From CAZMVY01 sp964617875 (lineage in GTDB: Bacteria; Planctomycetota; Phycisphaerae; UBA1845; PWPN01): 53,183 nt of DNA. The notes under the pieces are model-generated. The model was not told the origin of the DNA and did not search any database. It was given only the letters and a program-made list of their open reading frames with translations. The stretch lies in the NCBI GenBank assembly GCA_964617875.1, contig CAZUAI010000034.1, forward strand, positions 1 to 53,183, given 5' to 3'. The translations under genes and the position numbers were made by a program. Within the stretch, counting starts at the first letter, position 1. Each line of letters begins with the position of its first letter. This document shows positions 1-8,818 of this stretch, piece by piece.

Positions 1-170
1 GCGAACCCTACGATCCGCCGCGTAAGCCTGTCGAAATATGCAACGCTGGGGTGTATCCGCCCATCGTCCTGCGCGGCAACGACACGCAGGCGGAACGGAC
101 AACAGACAGCCCACTTGCATGCCGTATCCTCCTTCGCCGACAATCAACCCCGCGAAAGGAGTCTTCGCCC

Positions 171-2456
171 ATGATCGTCGCACCGCCGGCAGACCATCGT
201 GACCTTCACACGGCAGAACTGGACTGCGACCTGGCCGTTGTCGGCGGCGGGCTCGCCGGCACCTGTTGCGCGCTGACGGCCGCACGGGCCGGCGCGCGGG
301 TCGTGCTCATCCAGGACCGACCGGTGCTCGGCGGGAACGCGTCGAGCGAGGTCCGGCTCTGGACGCTCGGCGCGACCGCCCACATGACCAACAACAACCG
401 CTGGGCCCGCGAAGGCGGCGTCATCGACGAGATCCTCGTCGAGAACCTCTACCGCAACCGCGAGGGAAACCCCGTCCTCTTCGACACGGTCGTGCTCGAG
501 AAAGTCGTCGAGGAGCCGAACATCACCCTGCTGCTCAATACGGCGGCCTTCGCGGTCGAGAAGAGCGGGCCGGACGCGATCCGCGCCGTCCGTGCCTTCT
601 GCCCTCAGAACTCGACGATGTACCGTGTGAGGGCGCCGCTCTTCTGCGACGCCTCCGGCGACGGAGTCGTGGGTTTTCTGGCGGGGGCGGCGTTCCGCAT
701 GGGAGCCGAGTCGGCCGACGAGTTCGGCGAAAAGTACGCGCCGCCGAAGGCCTACGGCGAGCTGCTCGGCCACACGATCTACTTTTATTCGAAAGACACC
801 GGCCGACCCGTGAAGTTCATTCCGCCGAGCTACGCCCTCAAGGACATCACGAAGATCCCCCGCTACCGCTCGTTCAACACGCACGACCACGGCTGCAGGT
901 ACTGGTGGATCGAATGGGGCGGCCGGCTCGACACGGTCCACGACACCGAAAAGATCCGCTGGGAGCTGTGGAAGGTGGTCTACGGCGTGTGGGACTACAT
1001 CAAGAACAGCGGCAAGTTCCCCGACGCGGCGAACCTGACGCTCGAATGGGTCGGCCTGATCCCCGGCAAGCGGGAGAGCCGCCGGTTCGAAGGCGATGCG
1101 ATGCTGACCCAGCCCGAGATCGTCGAGCGGCGTCGGCATGACGACGACGTCTCCTTCGGCGGGTGGTCCATGGACCTGCACCCGGCCGATGGGATCTACA
1201 GCCCCGAACACGGCTGCAGCCAGGTCCACGCCAAGGGCATCTACCCGATCCCCTACCGCTGCCTCTACAGCCGCAACATCGACAACCTGTTCCTGGCCGG
1301 CCGGATCATCAGCGTCTCGCACGTCGCGTTCAGCTCAACCCGCGTCATGGCCACCTGCGCCCACGCGGGACAGGCGGCGGGCATGGCCGCGGCGATCTGT
1401 GCGCGGGAGAAGCTCCTGCCGCGTGACCTCTCGAGGAAGCCGCGGATCGGGACATTGCAGCGCGAACTCGTGCGGGCCGGGCAGTTCATTCCCGGCGTTG
1501 CGCTCGATGACCCCGACGACCTTGTGCGGTCTGCGACGATCTCGGCGTCCGGATGGCTGAAGCTGGCCGACCTGCCCGATAACGGCCCCCTCCTGCCGTT
1601 GACACAACCGTGGGCGATGATGCTGCCGGTCCCCGCGGGCCCGATGCCGGCCGTCTCGTTCCTTGCCGATGCGGCCGAGGCCACAACGCTCCGCGTCGAG
1701 CTGCGCATCGCCGACCGCCCCGACAGCTACACGCCCGAACGGACCCTGGCCGCCGGGACGGTTCCGGTGTCCGCAGGGACGCGCCGGGCGGTCGAGGTGC
1801 GATTCGACGCCGTCATCGACCAGCCGCGTTATGTCTTCGTCTGCATCATGCCCGACAGGAACGTCTCGGTCCGCACAAGCCAGTGCCGCGTCACGGGCAT
1901 TCTGGCGGTGACAACGCGATACGATCCGCCGCACGTCACCGCCGGACGACAGGAGCCGAAGAAGGATATCGGCGCCGATGTCTTCGAGTTCTGGCACCCG
2001 CAGCGACGGCCCGGCGGGCACAATCTGGCGATGACGATCACGCCGCCTCTGGACGTCTTCCGGCCGGAAAACGTCCGCAATGGCCTCGCCCGGCCGACGG
2101 CACAGCCGAACGCCTGGGTTGCCGACCCGGCGCACCCGAACCCATCGCTGCGGCTGCGCTGGCCCGAGCCCCGAACGATCAGGCGGATCGTCCTGGGCTT
2201 TGACACGGACTTCGATCACCCGATGGAGTCGGTTCAGCACGGGCACCCGGAGGACGTGATCCCCTTCTGCGTCCGCGAGTACCGCATCCGCGATGAAGCA
2301 GGGCGCATCGTCGCCGAATGCCGCGACAACCACCAGACGCGAAACACGATCGTGCTCCCCGAGCCGGTTACGACGCGCGAATTGATTCTTGAGACCGCAC
2401 ATCCGAGTGATCACGTGCCGGCGGCGATCTTCGAGACCCGGTGTTACAGCGCGTAG
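171..2456 (+). CDS. FAD-dependent oxidoreductase with C-terminal beta-sandwich region
   Basis: The 761-residue protein begins with a dinucleotide-binding Rossmann motif (VVGGGLAG, residues 23-30, followed by VVLIQDRPVLGGNASSE) typical of the FAD-dependent oxidoreductases grouped as FAD_oxidored. The flavoprotein part runs to about residue 450 and includes NLFLAGRIIS and a TCAHAGQAAGMAA segment near its end, which matches the second FAD contact of this family. About 300 further residues look like beta-sandwich modules, perhaps carbohydrate-binding. The reading frame is open back to base 3, but I chose ATG 171 because AAAGGAG lies at 155-161, nine bases upstream. No signal peptide is seen. The substrate is unknown. 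The gene converges on the indolepyruvate oxidoreductase gene. Confidence 0.85.
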   Translation: MIVAPPADHRDLHTAELDCDLAVVGGGLAGTCCALTAARAGARVVLIQDRPVLGGNASSEVRLWTLGATAHMTNNNRWAREGGVIDEILVENLYRNREGNPVLFDTVVLEKVVEEPNITLLLNTAAFAVEKSGPDAIRAVRAFCPQNSTMYRVRAPLFCDASGDGVVGFLAGAAFRMGAESADEFGEKYAPPKAYGELLGHTIYFYSKDTGRPVKFIPPSYALKDITKIPRYRSFNTHDHGCRYWWIEWGGRLDTVHDTEKIRWELWKVVYGVWDYIKNSGKFPDAANLTLEWVGLIPGKRESRRFEGDAMLTQPEIVERRRHDDDVSFGGWSMDLHPADGIYSPEHGCSQVHAKGIYPIPYRCLYSRNIDNLFLAGRIISVSHVAFSSTRVMATCAHAGQAAGMAAAICAREKLLPRDLSRKPRIGTLQRELVRAGQFIPGVALDDPDDLVRSATISASGWLKLADLPDNGPLLPLTQPWAMMLPVPAGPMPAVSFLADAAEATTLRVELRIADRPDSYTPERTLAAGTVPVSAGTRRAVEVRFDAVIDQPRYVFVCIMPDRNVSVRTSQCRVTGILAVTTRYDPPHVTAGRQEPKKDIGADVFEFWHPQRRPGGHNLAMTITPPLDVFRPENVRNGLARPTAQPNAWVADPAHPNPSLRLRWPEPRTIRRIVLGFDTDFDHPMESVQHGHPEDVIPFCVREYRIRDEAGRIVAECRDNHQTRNTIVLPEPVTTRELILETAHPSDHVPAAIFETRCYSA

Positions 2457-2711
2457 GCCGGCCTGCACGGTGTCCAACGCCGTGTGCAAAGCTTTGCGCC
2501 TTGGGAAACGCGTGGGGCCACGCGACCGGGGGCAAGTCAGGCAGTACGGCGGTCTCGGTACGGGGCCGGCGACCGCCCGGAGCGGCGACGGCTTCGAGGT
2601 CGGCGGAACCATCGGTTCTGAGAACTTGCCGTTCGTTCGTGCTCCGGACCGAGGCCGATCGCCACACCCGGTTTGCCACGGCGCGGCCGTTCGCCGCCGG
2701 GAACGGCTGCG
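2457..2711. other. Intergenic region between convergent genes
   Basis: This 255-bp GC-rich gap separates two convergent genes. I see no credible reading frame with a ribosome binding site and no T-tailed terminator in it. Confidence 0.5.
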
Positions 2712-5700
2712 TCACGGCGCCGACGCCGTTGTCCGCGACATCGTAGCGATCCGCCGGAGCTGTTCGCCCCGACTGCGTGCCGCCTCCATCTTCGGCCAGC
2801 GGTATTCCGCATAGCCGCGGACGGGCTCCACGCACGACAGCAGATCGAACTGCCGCTGGTACTCGGCGTCATTCGCGTAGGCGAACTCGGCCACGATCCG
2901 CTCGTACCACCGGAGCATCCGACGGTCCTGACGGTGGAATCCCGGCATGACGTAGCGAAGCCAGCGAAGCTCGCGGACGACGTACAGCGCCCAGTGCGGA
3001 ATCCGCACGTCGATCTGCTTACCGAAGAAGCGCGGGTGGAAGGTGCGTCTGTAGCGGATCCGGTCGCCGTTGGCCGGGTTGACGTTGTACCGCTGCCGGT
3101 CGCGTCGGATCTTCTCGAAACTCGTCAGCAGGTGCGCGACGTAGAACTCGTCCTTGACGAGCATGAGCTTGGCCAGCTGCGCGACAACGACCCGCGTGGC
3201 GGCGAAGCCGTATTTTTCGTGATCCGCCAGGAACACGCGGCGGATCTGCCGCGCGTAGCGACGGGCATAGCGAAGCCCCCCCCACTGGATCAGATCGTAG
3301 ATGCGGACCGCGATGTCGCGCATCGTTTCGCGGTCGAGTTCGCGGCAGGCCCGCAACGTGGTGTACACGAGGTGCTTGTAGCCGCGCGCGAGCTTTGTGT
3401 CCGGCAGACGCAGCTTCGCGCCCGGGGCGGGCCGCTCCGGCCGGAGGGCCTTGCGCTTCCCGATCCGGCGCATGTTGAGGTACGCCGTCTTCTCGCGGAC
3501 CGTGCGGGCCAGCGTCTGCGCCACCTTCGCCTCCGCAAACAGCTCGGGATTCGTCACGAGCTTGCGGCCCAGGTTGAACGCGCGGAGGTTCTTCTTGAAA
3601 TCGGCCCGGATCGTCTGCCGGATGCCCGTCTTGATCGACTCCAGCGAGACGGGGATGTGCCCGAGCTGGTATGCCACACCGAGCATGGTGATGTTCGCGT
3701 ACAGCTTGGTGCCGAACAGCCGCTCGCAGAGCGTCGTGATCGGATGGCCGAAGTAGCCGCCGGGGCGACTGACGAGGCGGAGCGTCTTCTCCATCTCCGC
3801 GGCGCGGAAGTCGACACGGCCCATCAGCATGGCCACCGTCGGCGTCTTGTCCGTATTGACGACCGTGGCGGTGCGGTCGGGCGAGGCCACGCGGAACGGA
3901 GCCTTCGGATCGACGGCCCGCACGGCCTCCAGCATGTCCACGCCGAGCAGAAGGTCCGCCCGCCCGTACGGAATCGTCATGGCGTGCGGCGTCTCGCCCT
4001 TCGTGAACACGATCTGCGAAAAGACCGCCCCGTTCCGGATCGCGAGGCCCTTCTTGTCGGCGAACTGAACGCGGTAGCCCTCGGCAAAGCCCGCGCGAAC
4101 CAGGATGCTCGCGGCTGTGCCGATGCCCATGCCGCCGACGCCCGCGAGCCAGGCGCGCCAGATTCCGCTCTCCATCCGAACCGGCGGTTCCGGCAGGTGC
4201 TCCAGCTCGATCTCATGCCCGCGCGGCCGGGGCGGTCGCTTCCGCTTCACGATGACCGTCTCGAACGCCGGGCACGCGTCCAGTTTGGCGCAGGCTCCGT
4301 CGTTCACGCACCACGAAAGGTCGGTCGCGATCTTCGGGCCGTAATCGGTCTGCTCGATCGTCAGGCCCGGACAACCCGTCTTCGTGGTGCATTCGAGGCA
4401 GAACTCGCACACCTCCGGTGTGATGTTCATGTATTCCTTGCGGCGGAGGAACCCGTGGCGCCGCTGCTCGGCACGCTCCGCCGCCATCACCCGGCGGTTG
4501 TACGTGATGCCGCATTCCTTGTCCGCGATGATCACCTTCACGCCGTCCGCGAGCACCGTGTCCTCGAGCAGATCCATGTACGCGGCACGGTCCGCCGGGT
4601 TCGCGCGCACGACGATGCACCGATCGCCCGTCATCGCCCGGACGATCGCCTCGATGTCCTGCGGCGTCTGCGGGCGGCCGAGCAGGTCCTCTTCGCTTCC
4701 GGGGTACGGCTGGTGGCCCGTCATCGCGATCGAGCCGTTGTTCAGGATGATGTAGGTGATGTCCTGGTGGTTCGTGACGGAGTTTCCGATCGAGGCGACG
4801 CCGGAATGGAAAAACGTGGAATCGCCCATGAACACGACCTGCTTGTTCGTGATGAACGGGTCGATCCCGCTGCCCGTGGCGCCGCCGAGCCCCATGCCCG
4901 AGTAGTTGTGCATGAGCGGCGAGTTCGGCTCGAACATGAGCATGGTGTAGCAGCCGGTGTCCCCGTGGAAGAGCAGATCAACCGGCCCCCGCCCGTGGTG
5001 GCGGCGCATGTACGATTCGTCCGCAAACCGCTGCTTGATCTCGAGCAGAACGTTCGACGAGTCGCGGTGCGGGCAGCCGGGGCAGAAAGTCGGCGTCCGC
5101 GGCGGAAGTGAGACCCCCGTGGCGCCCGTCCGGCTGATCGTTGCGAGGCTCTCATCAATGGCGGCGGCGGCGACCGTCGCCAGCGGCGACTTCACGGCAC
5201 GAAGAAAGCGGCCGACGCGGTCGGCCACGATCGAGCAGTTCAGGCCGCGGACGCTCGGGAAACCGCTCTCGCCGCCCGGAAACTCCTTGCCCCACACGCT
5301 GGCGACCCTCGTTCCCCCGCTTCGCTGCCGGAGCCGGCTCACGATCTCCGTCACCTGCTCCTCGATGAAGTCGCGTCGCTCCTCGATCACCAGGATGTGT
5401 TCGCACCGTTCCGCCAGTTGCTCGATCGGCTGGGGGTCAACGGGGTACAACAGGCCGAGCTTGAGGATCGGCACACGGTCCAGCAGGCCCCATGTCGCCA
5501 GTGTGTCGGTGATGTACTGGTAGGGCAGCCCGGCCGTGACGATCGCGACCGACCCTGCGTCCGCGTGCTCGAGACGGTTGATGCCGAGCCGGCGTGCGGC
5601 CTCGATCAGCGTCCGCCGTCGCTCCGGAAGGCCCTGCTCGCGATTGCCCGTGCGAGGCGGCAGGAGCACGGTCTCCTCCGTCTTCAACTCGGCCGTCCGC

Positions 5701-6326
5701 AGCTCGAACGGGTGGTTCACGTTCGTGAGCGGATACCGGTTCGGCCGGCACTCGACGGAACCGCCGCCTTCGGCCAGCGTCGTCGTCAGGATGTACCCGA
5801 TGTAGAAGCCCGAAGCCTGCGAGAGCTTGAACGCCAGATCGACCCAGTCTTTGACCTCCTGGAGCGTCGCCGGTTCGACCACGGGCATGTGTACGTGCTT
5901 GCAGATGTACCGCGAGTCGGCGGGCACCTGCGTGGACTCGCACCAGGGGTCGTCACCGATCACGATGACGGCGCCGCCCTGTGGATGCGCCCCGGCGAGG
6001 TTCCCGAGGGCGAGAGCATCGCTGGCCACGTGGGCCCCGACGCTTTTAACGGTGATCATCGCCCGCAGCGGCGACATCTGCGTACCGTTGACGGCGGCCG
6101 TCGCGATCGCCTCGTTGTTGGAGATCCGGCCCTCAATGCCCTTTTCTCGCAGCAAGGGGGCCAGGTCACCGATGACGTCGAAGAACGTCGCGACCGGCGA
6201 GCCCGGATAGCCCGTCATCAGATGGACGCCGCCTTCCGTTTCCAGGGCGCCCTTGACGAGCAATTCGTTGCCGTTGAACAGCTCAGGGCCGCGATCGCGA
6301 AGAAATCTCGGGTCGATTTTTTCCAT
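2712..6326 (-). CDS. Indolepyruvate ferredoxin oxidoreductase, fused alpha/beta type
   Basis: This 1204-residue protein fuses the parts of a 2-oxoacid:ferredoxin oxidoreductase that oxidatively decarboxylates aryl pyruvates such as indolepyruvate to acyl-CoA. The N-terminal pyrimidine-binding domain has the TPP-activating glutamate context (RISNNEAIATAAVNG, residues 67-81). The TPP domain carries CPGCPHR (415-421) and GDSTFFHSGVASIGN (501-515). A cysteine cluster follows (C640, C643, C646, C652, C673, C679, C685), consistent with two iron-sulfur clusters. The gamma-type domain starts at GVGGMGIGTAASIL (729-742). The last 290 residues or so resemble the C-terminal extension seen in fused family members (DUF6537-like). 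ATG 6326 follows AGGAGG (6335-6340 on the plus strand). An extended -10 TGCTACAAT lies 75 bp upstream. Confidence 0.92.
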   Translation of the reverse strand: MEKIDPRFLRDRGPELFNGNELLVKGALETEGGVHLMTGYPGSPVATFFDVIGDLAPLLREKGIEGRISNNEAIATAAVNGTQMSPLRAMITVKSVGAHVASDALALGNLAGAHPQGGAVIVIGDDPWCESTQVPADSRYICKHVHMPVVEPATLQEVKDWVDLAFKLSQASGFYIGYILTTTLAEGGGSVECRPNRYPLTNVNHPFELRTAELKTEETVLLPPRTGNREQGLPERRRTLIEAARRLGINRLEHADAGSVAIVTAGLPYQYITDTLATWGLLDRVPILKLGLLYPVDPQPIEQLAERCEHILVIEERRDFIEEQVTEIVSRLRQRSGGTRVASVWGKEFPGGESGFPSVRGLNCSIVADRVGRFLRAVKSPLATVAAAAIDESLATISRTGATGVSLPPRTPTFCPGCPHRDSSNVLLEIKQRFADESYMRRHHGRGPVDLLFHGDTGCYTMLMFEPNSPLMHNYSGMGLGGATGSGIDPFITNKQVVFMGDSTFFHSGVASIGNSVTNHQDITYIILNNGSIAMTGHQPYPGSEEDLLGRPQTPQDIEAIVRAMTGDRCIVVRANPADRAAYMDLLEDTVLADGVKVIIADKECGITYNRRVMAAERAEQRRHGFLRRKEYMNITPEVCEFCLECTTKTGCPGLTIEQTDYGPKIATDLSWCVNDGACAKLDACPAFETVIVKRKRPPRPRGHEIELEHLPEPPVRMESGIWRAWLAGVGGMGIGTAASILVRAGFAEGYRVQFADKKGLAIRNGAVFSQIVFTKGETPHAMTIPYGRADLLLGVDMLEAVRAVDPKAPFRVASPDRTATVVNTDKTPTVAMLMGRVDFRAAEMEKTLRLVSRPGGYFGHPITTLCERLFGTKLYANITMLGVAYQLGHIPVSLESIKTGIRQTIRADFKKNLRAFNLGRKLVTNPELFAEAKVAQTLARTVREKTAYLNMRRIGKRKALRPERPAPGAKLRLPDTKLARGYKHLVYTTLRACRELDRETMRDIAVRIYDLIQWGGLRYARRYARQIRRVFLADHEKYGFAATRVVVAQLAKLMLVKDEFYVAHLLTSFEKIRRDRQRYNVNPANGDRIRYRRTFHPRFFGKQIDVRIPHWALYVVRELRWLRYVMPGFHRQDRRMLRWYERIVAEFAYANDAEYQRQFDLLSCVEPVRGYAEYRWPKMEAARSRGEQLRRIATMSRTTASAP

Positions 6327-6400
6327 GCAGACGGCCTCCTGTCCGTCACACCAGGGTCGGGCAGAGCCGAGTCGGAGAGTGACCGCGCCGTACCGCCACT

Positions 6401-6409
6401 ATTGTAGCA
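6401..6409 (-). promoter_or_regulatory. Extended -10 promoter for the ferredoxin oxidoreductase gene
   Basis: On the minus strand the sequence reads TGC TACAAT, an extended -10 element with five of six consensus bases in the hexamer (6401-6406). The -35 region is poor (TTTCGT at 17 bp). The predicted leader is about 70 nt. Confidence 0.45.
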
Positions 6410-6475
6410 AGGTTGGCGATCGAACGAAATGAGCCGTCGGCGCTGGCGTCGACCGAAACGACGCAGCCCCTGTCG

Positions 6476-6814
6476 CTATTCCTCGTTGCCGGCGTCCTCG
6501 GCATCCGGCGGGTGATTGTCCGGCACCTCTTCACCGTGCAGCCTGGCCTTCATCAGGCGACCCACCTTGAACTTCACCGTTCGTTTCGAAGGCACCTCGA
6601 CGCGTTCCAGTGTCTTGGGATTCTGGGCGGTCCTGGCGGCCCTTTGCTTGCTCTCAAAGACGCCGAAGTCACGGAACTCCAACCGGTTACCCTTCCCGAG
6701 CTCCGCGATAATCTCGTCCAGAAAGCTCTGAATAATGCGCTTGACGATCACGCGCTTGGTATTGGACGTTTCCGCGATGCGGTCGATTAGTTCCTTCTTT
6801 GTGATCGTAGCCAT
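6476..6814 (-). CDS. HU family DNA-binding protein
   Basis: The 112-residue protein matches bacterial HU/IHF histone-like proteins, which bend and compact DNA as dimers. It starts MATITKKELIDRIAE and contains the helix region (IIQSFLDEIIAELGKGNRLEFRDFGVFE, split around residue 40) and the variant of the arm motif (RTAQNPKTLERVEVPSKR). The core ends near residue 92. The last 20 residues (EEVPDNHPPDAEDAGNEE) are strongly acidic, which is unusual because C-terminal tails added to HU are more often lysine-rich. The frame is open 45 codons further upstream, but ATG 6814 is preceded by GGGAG and matches the family N-terminus. It is divergent from the GroES-like gene. Confidence 0.93.
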   Translation of the reverse strand: MATITKKELIDRIAETSNTKRVIVKRIIQSFLDEIIAELGKGNRLEFRDFGVFESKQRAARTAQNPKTLERVEVPSKRTVKFKVGRLMKARLHGEEVPDNHPPDAEDAGNEE

Positions 6815-6972
6815 CGTCCACTCCCGGGAACGAAGCATTAACGGGCACAACGACTTACGCCAATTCCACTGGTTCCGGTCCCTGCTTCCCGGAGCCATGG
6901 GCTCCGGTCTCGTCCCGCTCCGAGTTGACCCACGTTGCGCGCCTGACACGACACGCCGAACGCACGCAAGTT

Positions 6973-7001
6973 ATCTTACAGCAAAGAGTTTTGACAATCA
7001 A
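6973..7001 (-). promoter_or_regulatory. Sigma-70-like promoter for the HU gene
   Basis: Minus-strand -35 TTGATT (6996-7001) and -10 TAAGAT (6973-6978) are separated by 17 bp, each matching four of six consensus positions. The transcript would have a leader of about 150 nt that includes the 6889-6907 hairpin. Confidence 0.5.
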
Positions 7002-7091
7002 GCCCCCGCCCCGGCGTATGCAAGTCCTCTCCAGGCTGCCGGAAGGGCAAAAGCCAGCAACCGCCCATCGCGCTCTAACTCCTTACTGCAA

Positions 7092-7158
7092 AACGCGTTA
7101 CATATCACGGCAGGTCTGGGATGTGTCGGCCCGCGATCCTCGGTACATGTAACGCGTT
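7092..7158. promoter_or_regulatory. Inverted repeat with two AACGCGTT palindromes
   Basis: AACGCGTTACAT at 7092-7103 and its exact reverse complement ATGTAACGCGTT at 7147-7158 are separated by 43 bp. Each arm contains the 8-bp palindrome AACGCGTT. This resembles a pair of dimeric repressor operators with helical spacing, placed between the HU and GroES-like promoters. The cognate regulator is unknown. Confidence 0.5.
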
Positions 7159-7504
7159 GGCGTCGCGAAAGATAGAGCGACGACTGCCCGTCCCCAGCTA
7201 TGATCGCTTCCCGCACGCCGGTCTATGCTTCCTCCGTTGACGGCGGAGGACGAACGGCAATCTGACGCAAACGCGACGGCCTGCCCGTACCCGGCCCTGC
7301 TGGCCACAACCACGACTTGGCCTCAGCCCCGGGCCCCGCCGGCCTCTACCGCGAACGCAGGACGCCCGCGTCGGCGTGTCTTGCCCGTGCGAACCACGCG
7401 GGTCCGCTTCGACCGCACACCGGAACGGCGATGCCGCCCGGATGCGGGGCACCCGCGGGCTGTCCGCACGCAACCGCCGGCCGCGGATCGGGGCGGAACG
7501 AGAT

Positions 7505-7534
7505 TTGCGGAGCGGGCCATTCGTAACTTAGAAT
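7505..7534 (+). promoter_or_regulatory. Promoter for the GroES-like gene
   Basis: TTGCGG (7505-7510) and TAGAAT (7529-7534, five of six consensus bases) are separated by 18 bp. The predicted leader to ATG 7600 is about 60 nt. Confidence 0.55.
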
Positions 7535-7599
7535 GCGGCCGATCGAACGGAACGTTGCTGTTGGAGCGATCGATCGTGCTACACGGCGAGGAATCTTCA

Positions 7600-7947
7600 A
7601 TGCCGAAGCGGGCGCAACCGGAGCGAATGAAACTGGAAACGGTCGAGCCCATCGGCAAGCGCGTTCTCATCCGCAAGGACGAGGACCGCAAGCAAACCAA
7701 GGGCGGGATCGCGCTGCCCGACAAGATCGAAATCCCGACCATCACGGGACGCATTGTGGCGGTTTCCGTGCTCGTCTCCAACGATCACGACTACCCCCTC
7801 CGCCAGTACGACAAGGTGCTGTTCAATCCGAAGCAGGCGATCCCCGTCGACTTCGAGGCGGACAACCAGCTGTACGTCGTGCCGGTGGAAGACGTCGTGG
7901 CGGTGTTTCGCAATCGCATCGGGCAAGCCCGGAAAACGGAAGAGTGA
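7600..7947 (+). CDS. GroES-like co-chaperonin
   Basis: The 115-residue protein has the GroES fold signature: MKLETVEPIGKRVLIRKDED, then a mobile-loop region KQTKGGIALPDKIE, then a strand GRIVAVSV, and a C-terminal YVVPVEDVVAVF. GroES normally has about 95-100 residues and caps GroEL. This one is longer at both ends and has replaced the usual glycine-rich roof segment after VAV with VSNDHDYPLRQYDKVLF. GAGGA (7588-7592) precedes ATG 7600. No groEL gene follows, whereas groES is usually cotranscribed with it, so this may be a second, divergent or specialised copy. Confidence 0.8.
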   Translation: MPKRAQPERMKLETVEPIGKRVLIRKDEDRKQTKGGIALPDKIEIPTITGRIVAVSVLVSNDHDYPLRQYDKVLFNPKQAIPVDFEADNQLYVVPVEDVVAVFRNRIGQARKTEE

Positions 7948-7981
7948 TCGCGGCTGCCCGCGAGGCGGGTGTGACCATCCC

Positions 7982-8773
7982 ATGCAGCTCCCTCTGGCTC
8001 GCCTTCCGGACCGTGCGTTGATCGGCATGGTGCATCTGCCGCCCCTGCCGGGTAGCCCCGCAGGCCAGACGCCCCTCGCGCAAATCATCGAGCGTGCAAC
8101 CCATGAGGCCCGGATCCTCGCCGGCGCCGGCTTCGATGCGGTACTCGTGGAGAACTTCGGCGATTCGCCGTTTCGAGCGTCGCAAGTCGAGCCCCACACC
8201 ATCGCGGCCATGGCGATCGTCCTGCACGAGGTCCGCCGCGCCGTGTCCGCCGCCGTCGGCGTCAACGTGCTTCGAAACGACGCGATGGCGGGCGTGGCAC
8301 TGGCCGGCGTGGCCGGAGCGGACTTTCTTCGCGTCAACGTCCTCGTGGGCGTATACGCAACCGATCAGGGCATCATCGAGGGGCGTGCGCCGGACGTGCT
8401 GCGGTATCGGCAGGTACTGGGCGGGCGCGGGACGATCCTCGCGGACGTCCACGTCAAGCACGCCGAGCCGTTGTCCACACGGGATCTGGCCCAGGCCGCG
8501 GAGGAGACGGCGTACCGTGGGCAGGCCGATGGGCTCATCGTCACCGGCCCCACCACCGGACGGGCGGCGGCCTTCGAGGACTTGCGCGTGGTGAAGCGGG
8601 CCGTGCCCGACAAGCCCGTCTACGTGGGCAGCGGTGCGGACGCCGACAGCGTCCGCGCCCTGCTGGAGGTGGCCGACGGCGTGATTGTCGGATCGGCGCT
8701 GAAGCAAGAGGGGCGAACGCCGGCGCCGCTGGATGCGGGTCGGGTCGAGGCGTTCGTCCGTGCAGCGCGATAG
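7982..8773 (+). CDS. BtpA/SgcQ family TIM-barrel protein
   Basis: The 263-residue protein matches the BtpA family, named after a cyanobacterial photosystem I biogenesis factor and also found as SgcQ in sugar operons. Motifs visible are LIGMVHLPPLPGSP (13-26), GAGFDAVLVENFGDSPF (50-66), GVNVLRND, FLRVNVLVGVYATDQG, ILADVHVKHAEPL, and a phosphate-binding-like end VYVGSGADADSV plus VADGVIVGSALKQEG. These resemble phosphate-binding TIM barrels. Biochemical function is not established outside cyanobacteria. The start at ATG 7982 lies 34 bp after the GroES-like stop, so the two may be cotranscribed, although the Shine-Dalgarno sequence is weak. Confidence 0.85.
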   Translation: MQLPLARLPDRALIGMVHLPPLPGSPAGQTPLAQIIERATHEARILAGAGFDAVLVENFGDSPFRASQVEPHTIAAMAIVLHEVRRAVSAAVGVNVLRNDAMAGVALAGVAGADFLRVNVLVGVYATDQGIIEGRAPDVLRYRQVLGGRGTILADVHVKHAEPLSTRDLAQAAEETAYRGQADGLIVTGPTTGRAAAFEDLRVVKRAVPDKPVYVGSGADADSVRALLEVADGVIVGSALKQEGRTPAPLDAGRVEAFVRAAR

Positions 8774-8800
8774 CGCCGCCTTCGGCGAGAGAGCGGCGCT
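8772..8800. other. Stem-loop at the stop of the BtpA-family gene
   Basis: AGCGCCGC (8772-8779) pairs with GCGGCGCT (8793-8800) across a 13-nt loop. It overlaps the TAG stop and ends 18 bp before the next start. It has no T tract and may affect readthrough or mRNA stability. Confidence 0.4.
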
Positions 8801-8818
8801 GCCTGCGGGGGACGAGCC

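Larger units (their letters stand above)
6815..7599. other. Long divergent intergenic region between HU and GroES-like genes
   Basis: This 785-bp region holds no credible gene. It contains a promoter for each flanking gene and a perfect 8-bp hairpin in the HU leader (CCGGAGCC 6889-6896 with GGCTCCGG 6900-6907). In the middle is a 12-bp inverted repeat built on AACGCGTT (7092-7103 and 7147-7158). No CIRCE heat-shock operator was found. Confidence 0.6.

Noticed and set aside
1..170. Open frame from base 3 leading into the FAD oxidoreductase
   Set aside because: The frame is open but the AAAGGAG-ATG at 171 defines a better start, and residues before it show no family similarity; it may include the end of another gene that cannot be seen.
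2673..5111. 812-codon plus-strand frame opposite the ferredoxin oxidoreductase gene
   Set aside because: It is a GC-rich antisense shadow of the oxidoreductase with no ribosome binding site and no recognisable domain; the minus-strand protein has clear family motifs.
6991..7022. TTGACA followed by TATGCA on the plus strand upstream of the GroES-like gene
   Set aside because: The spacing is 20 bp and no gene starts nearby; TTGCGG/TAGAAT at 7505-7534 is better placed.
6815..7599. CIRCE (TTAGCACTC-N9-GAGTGCTAA) heat-shock operator expected near a groES gene
   Set aside because: I read the region on both strands and found no such sequence.
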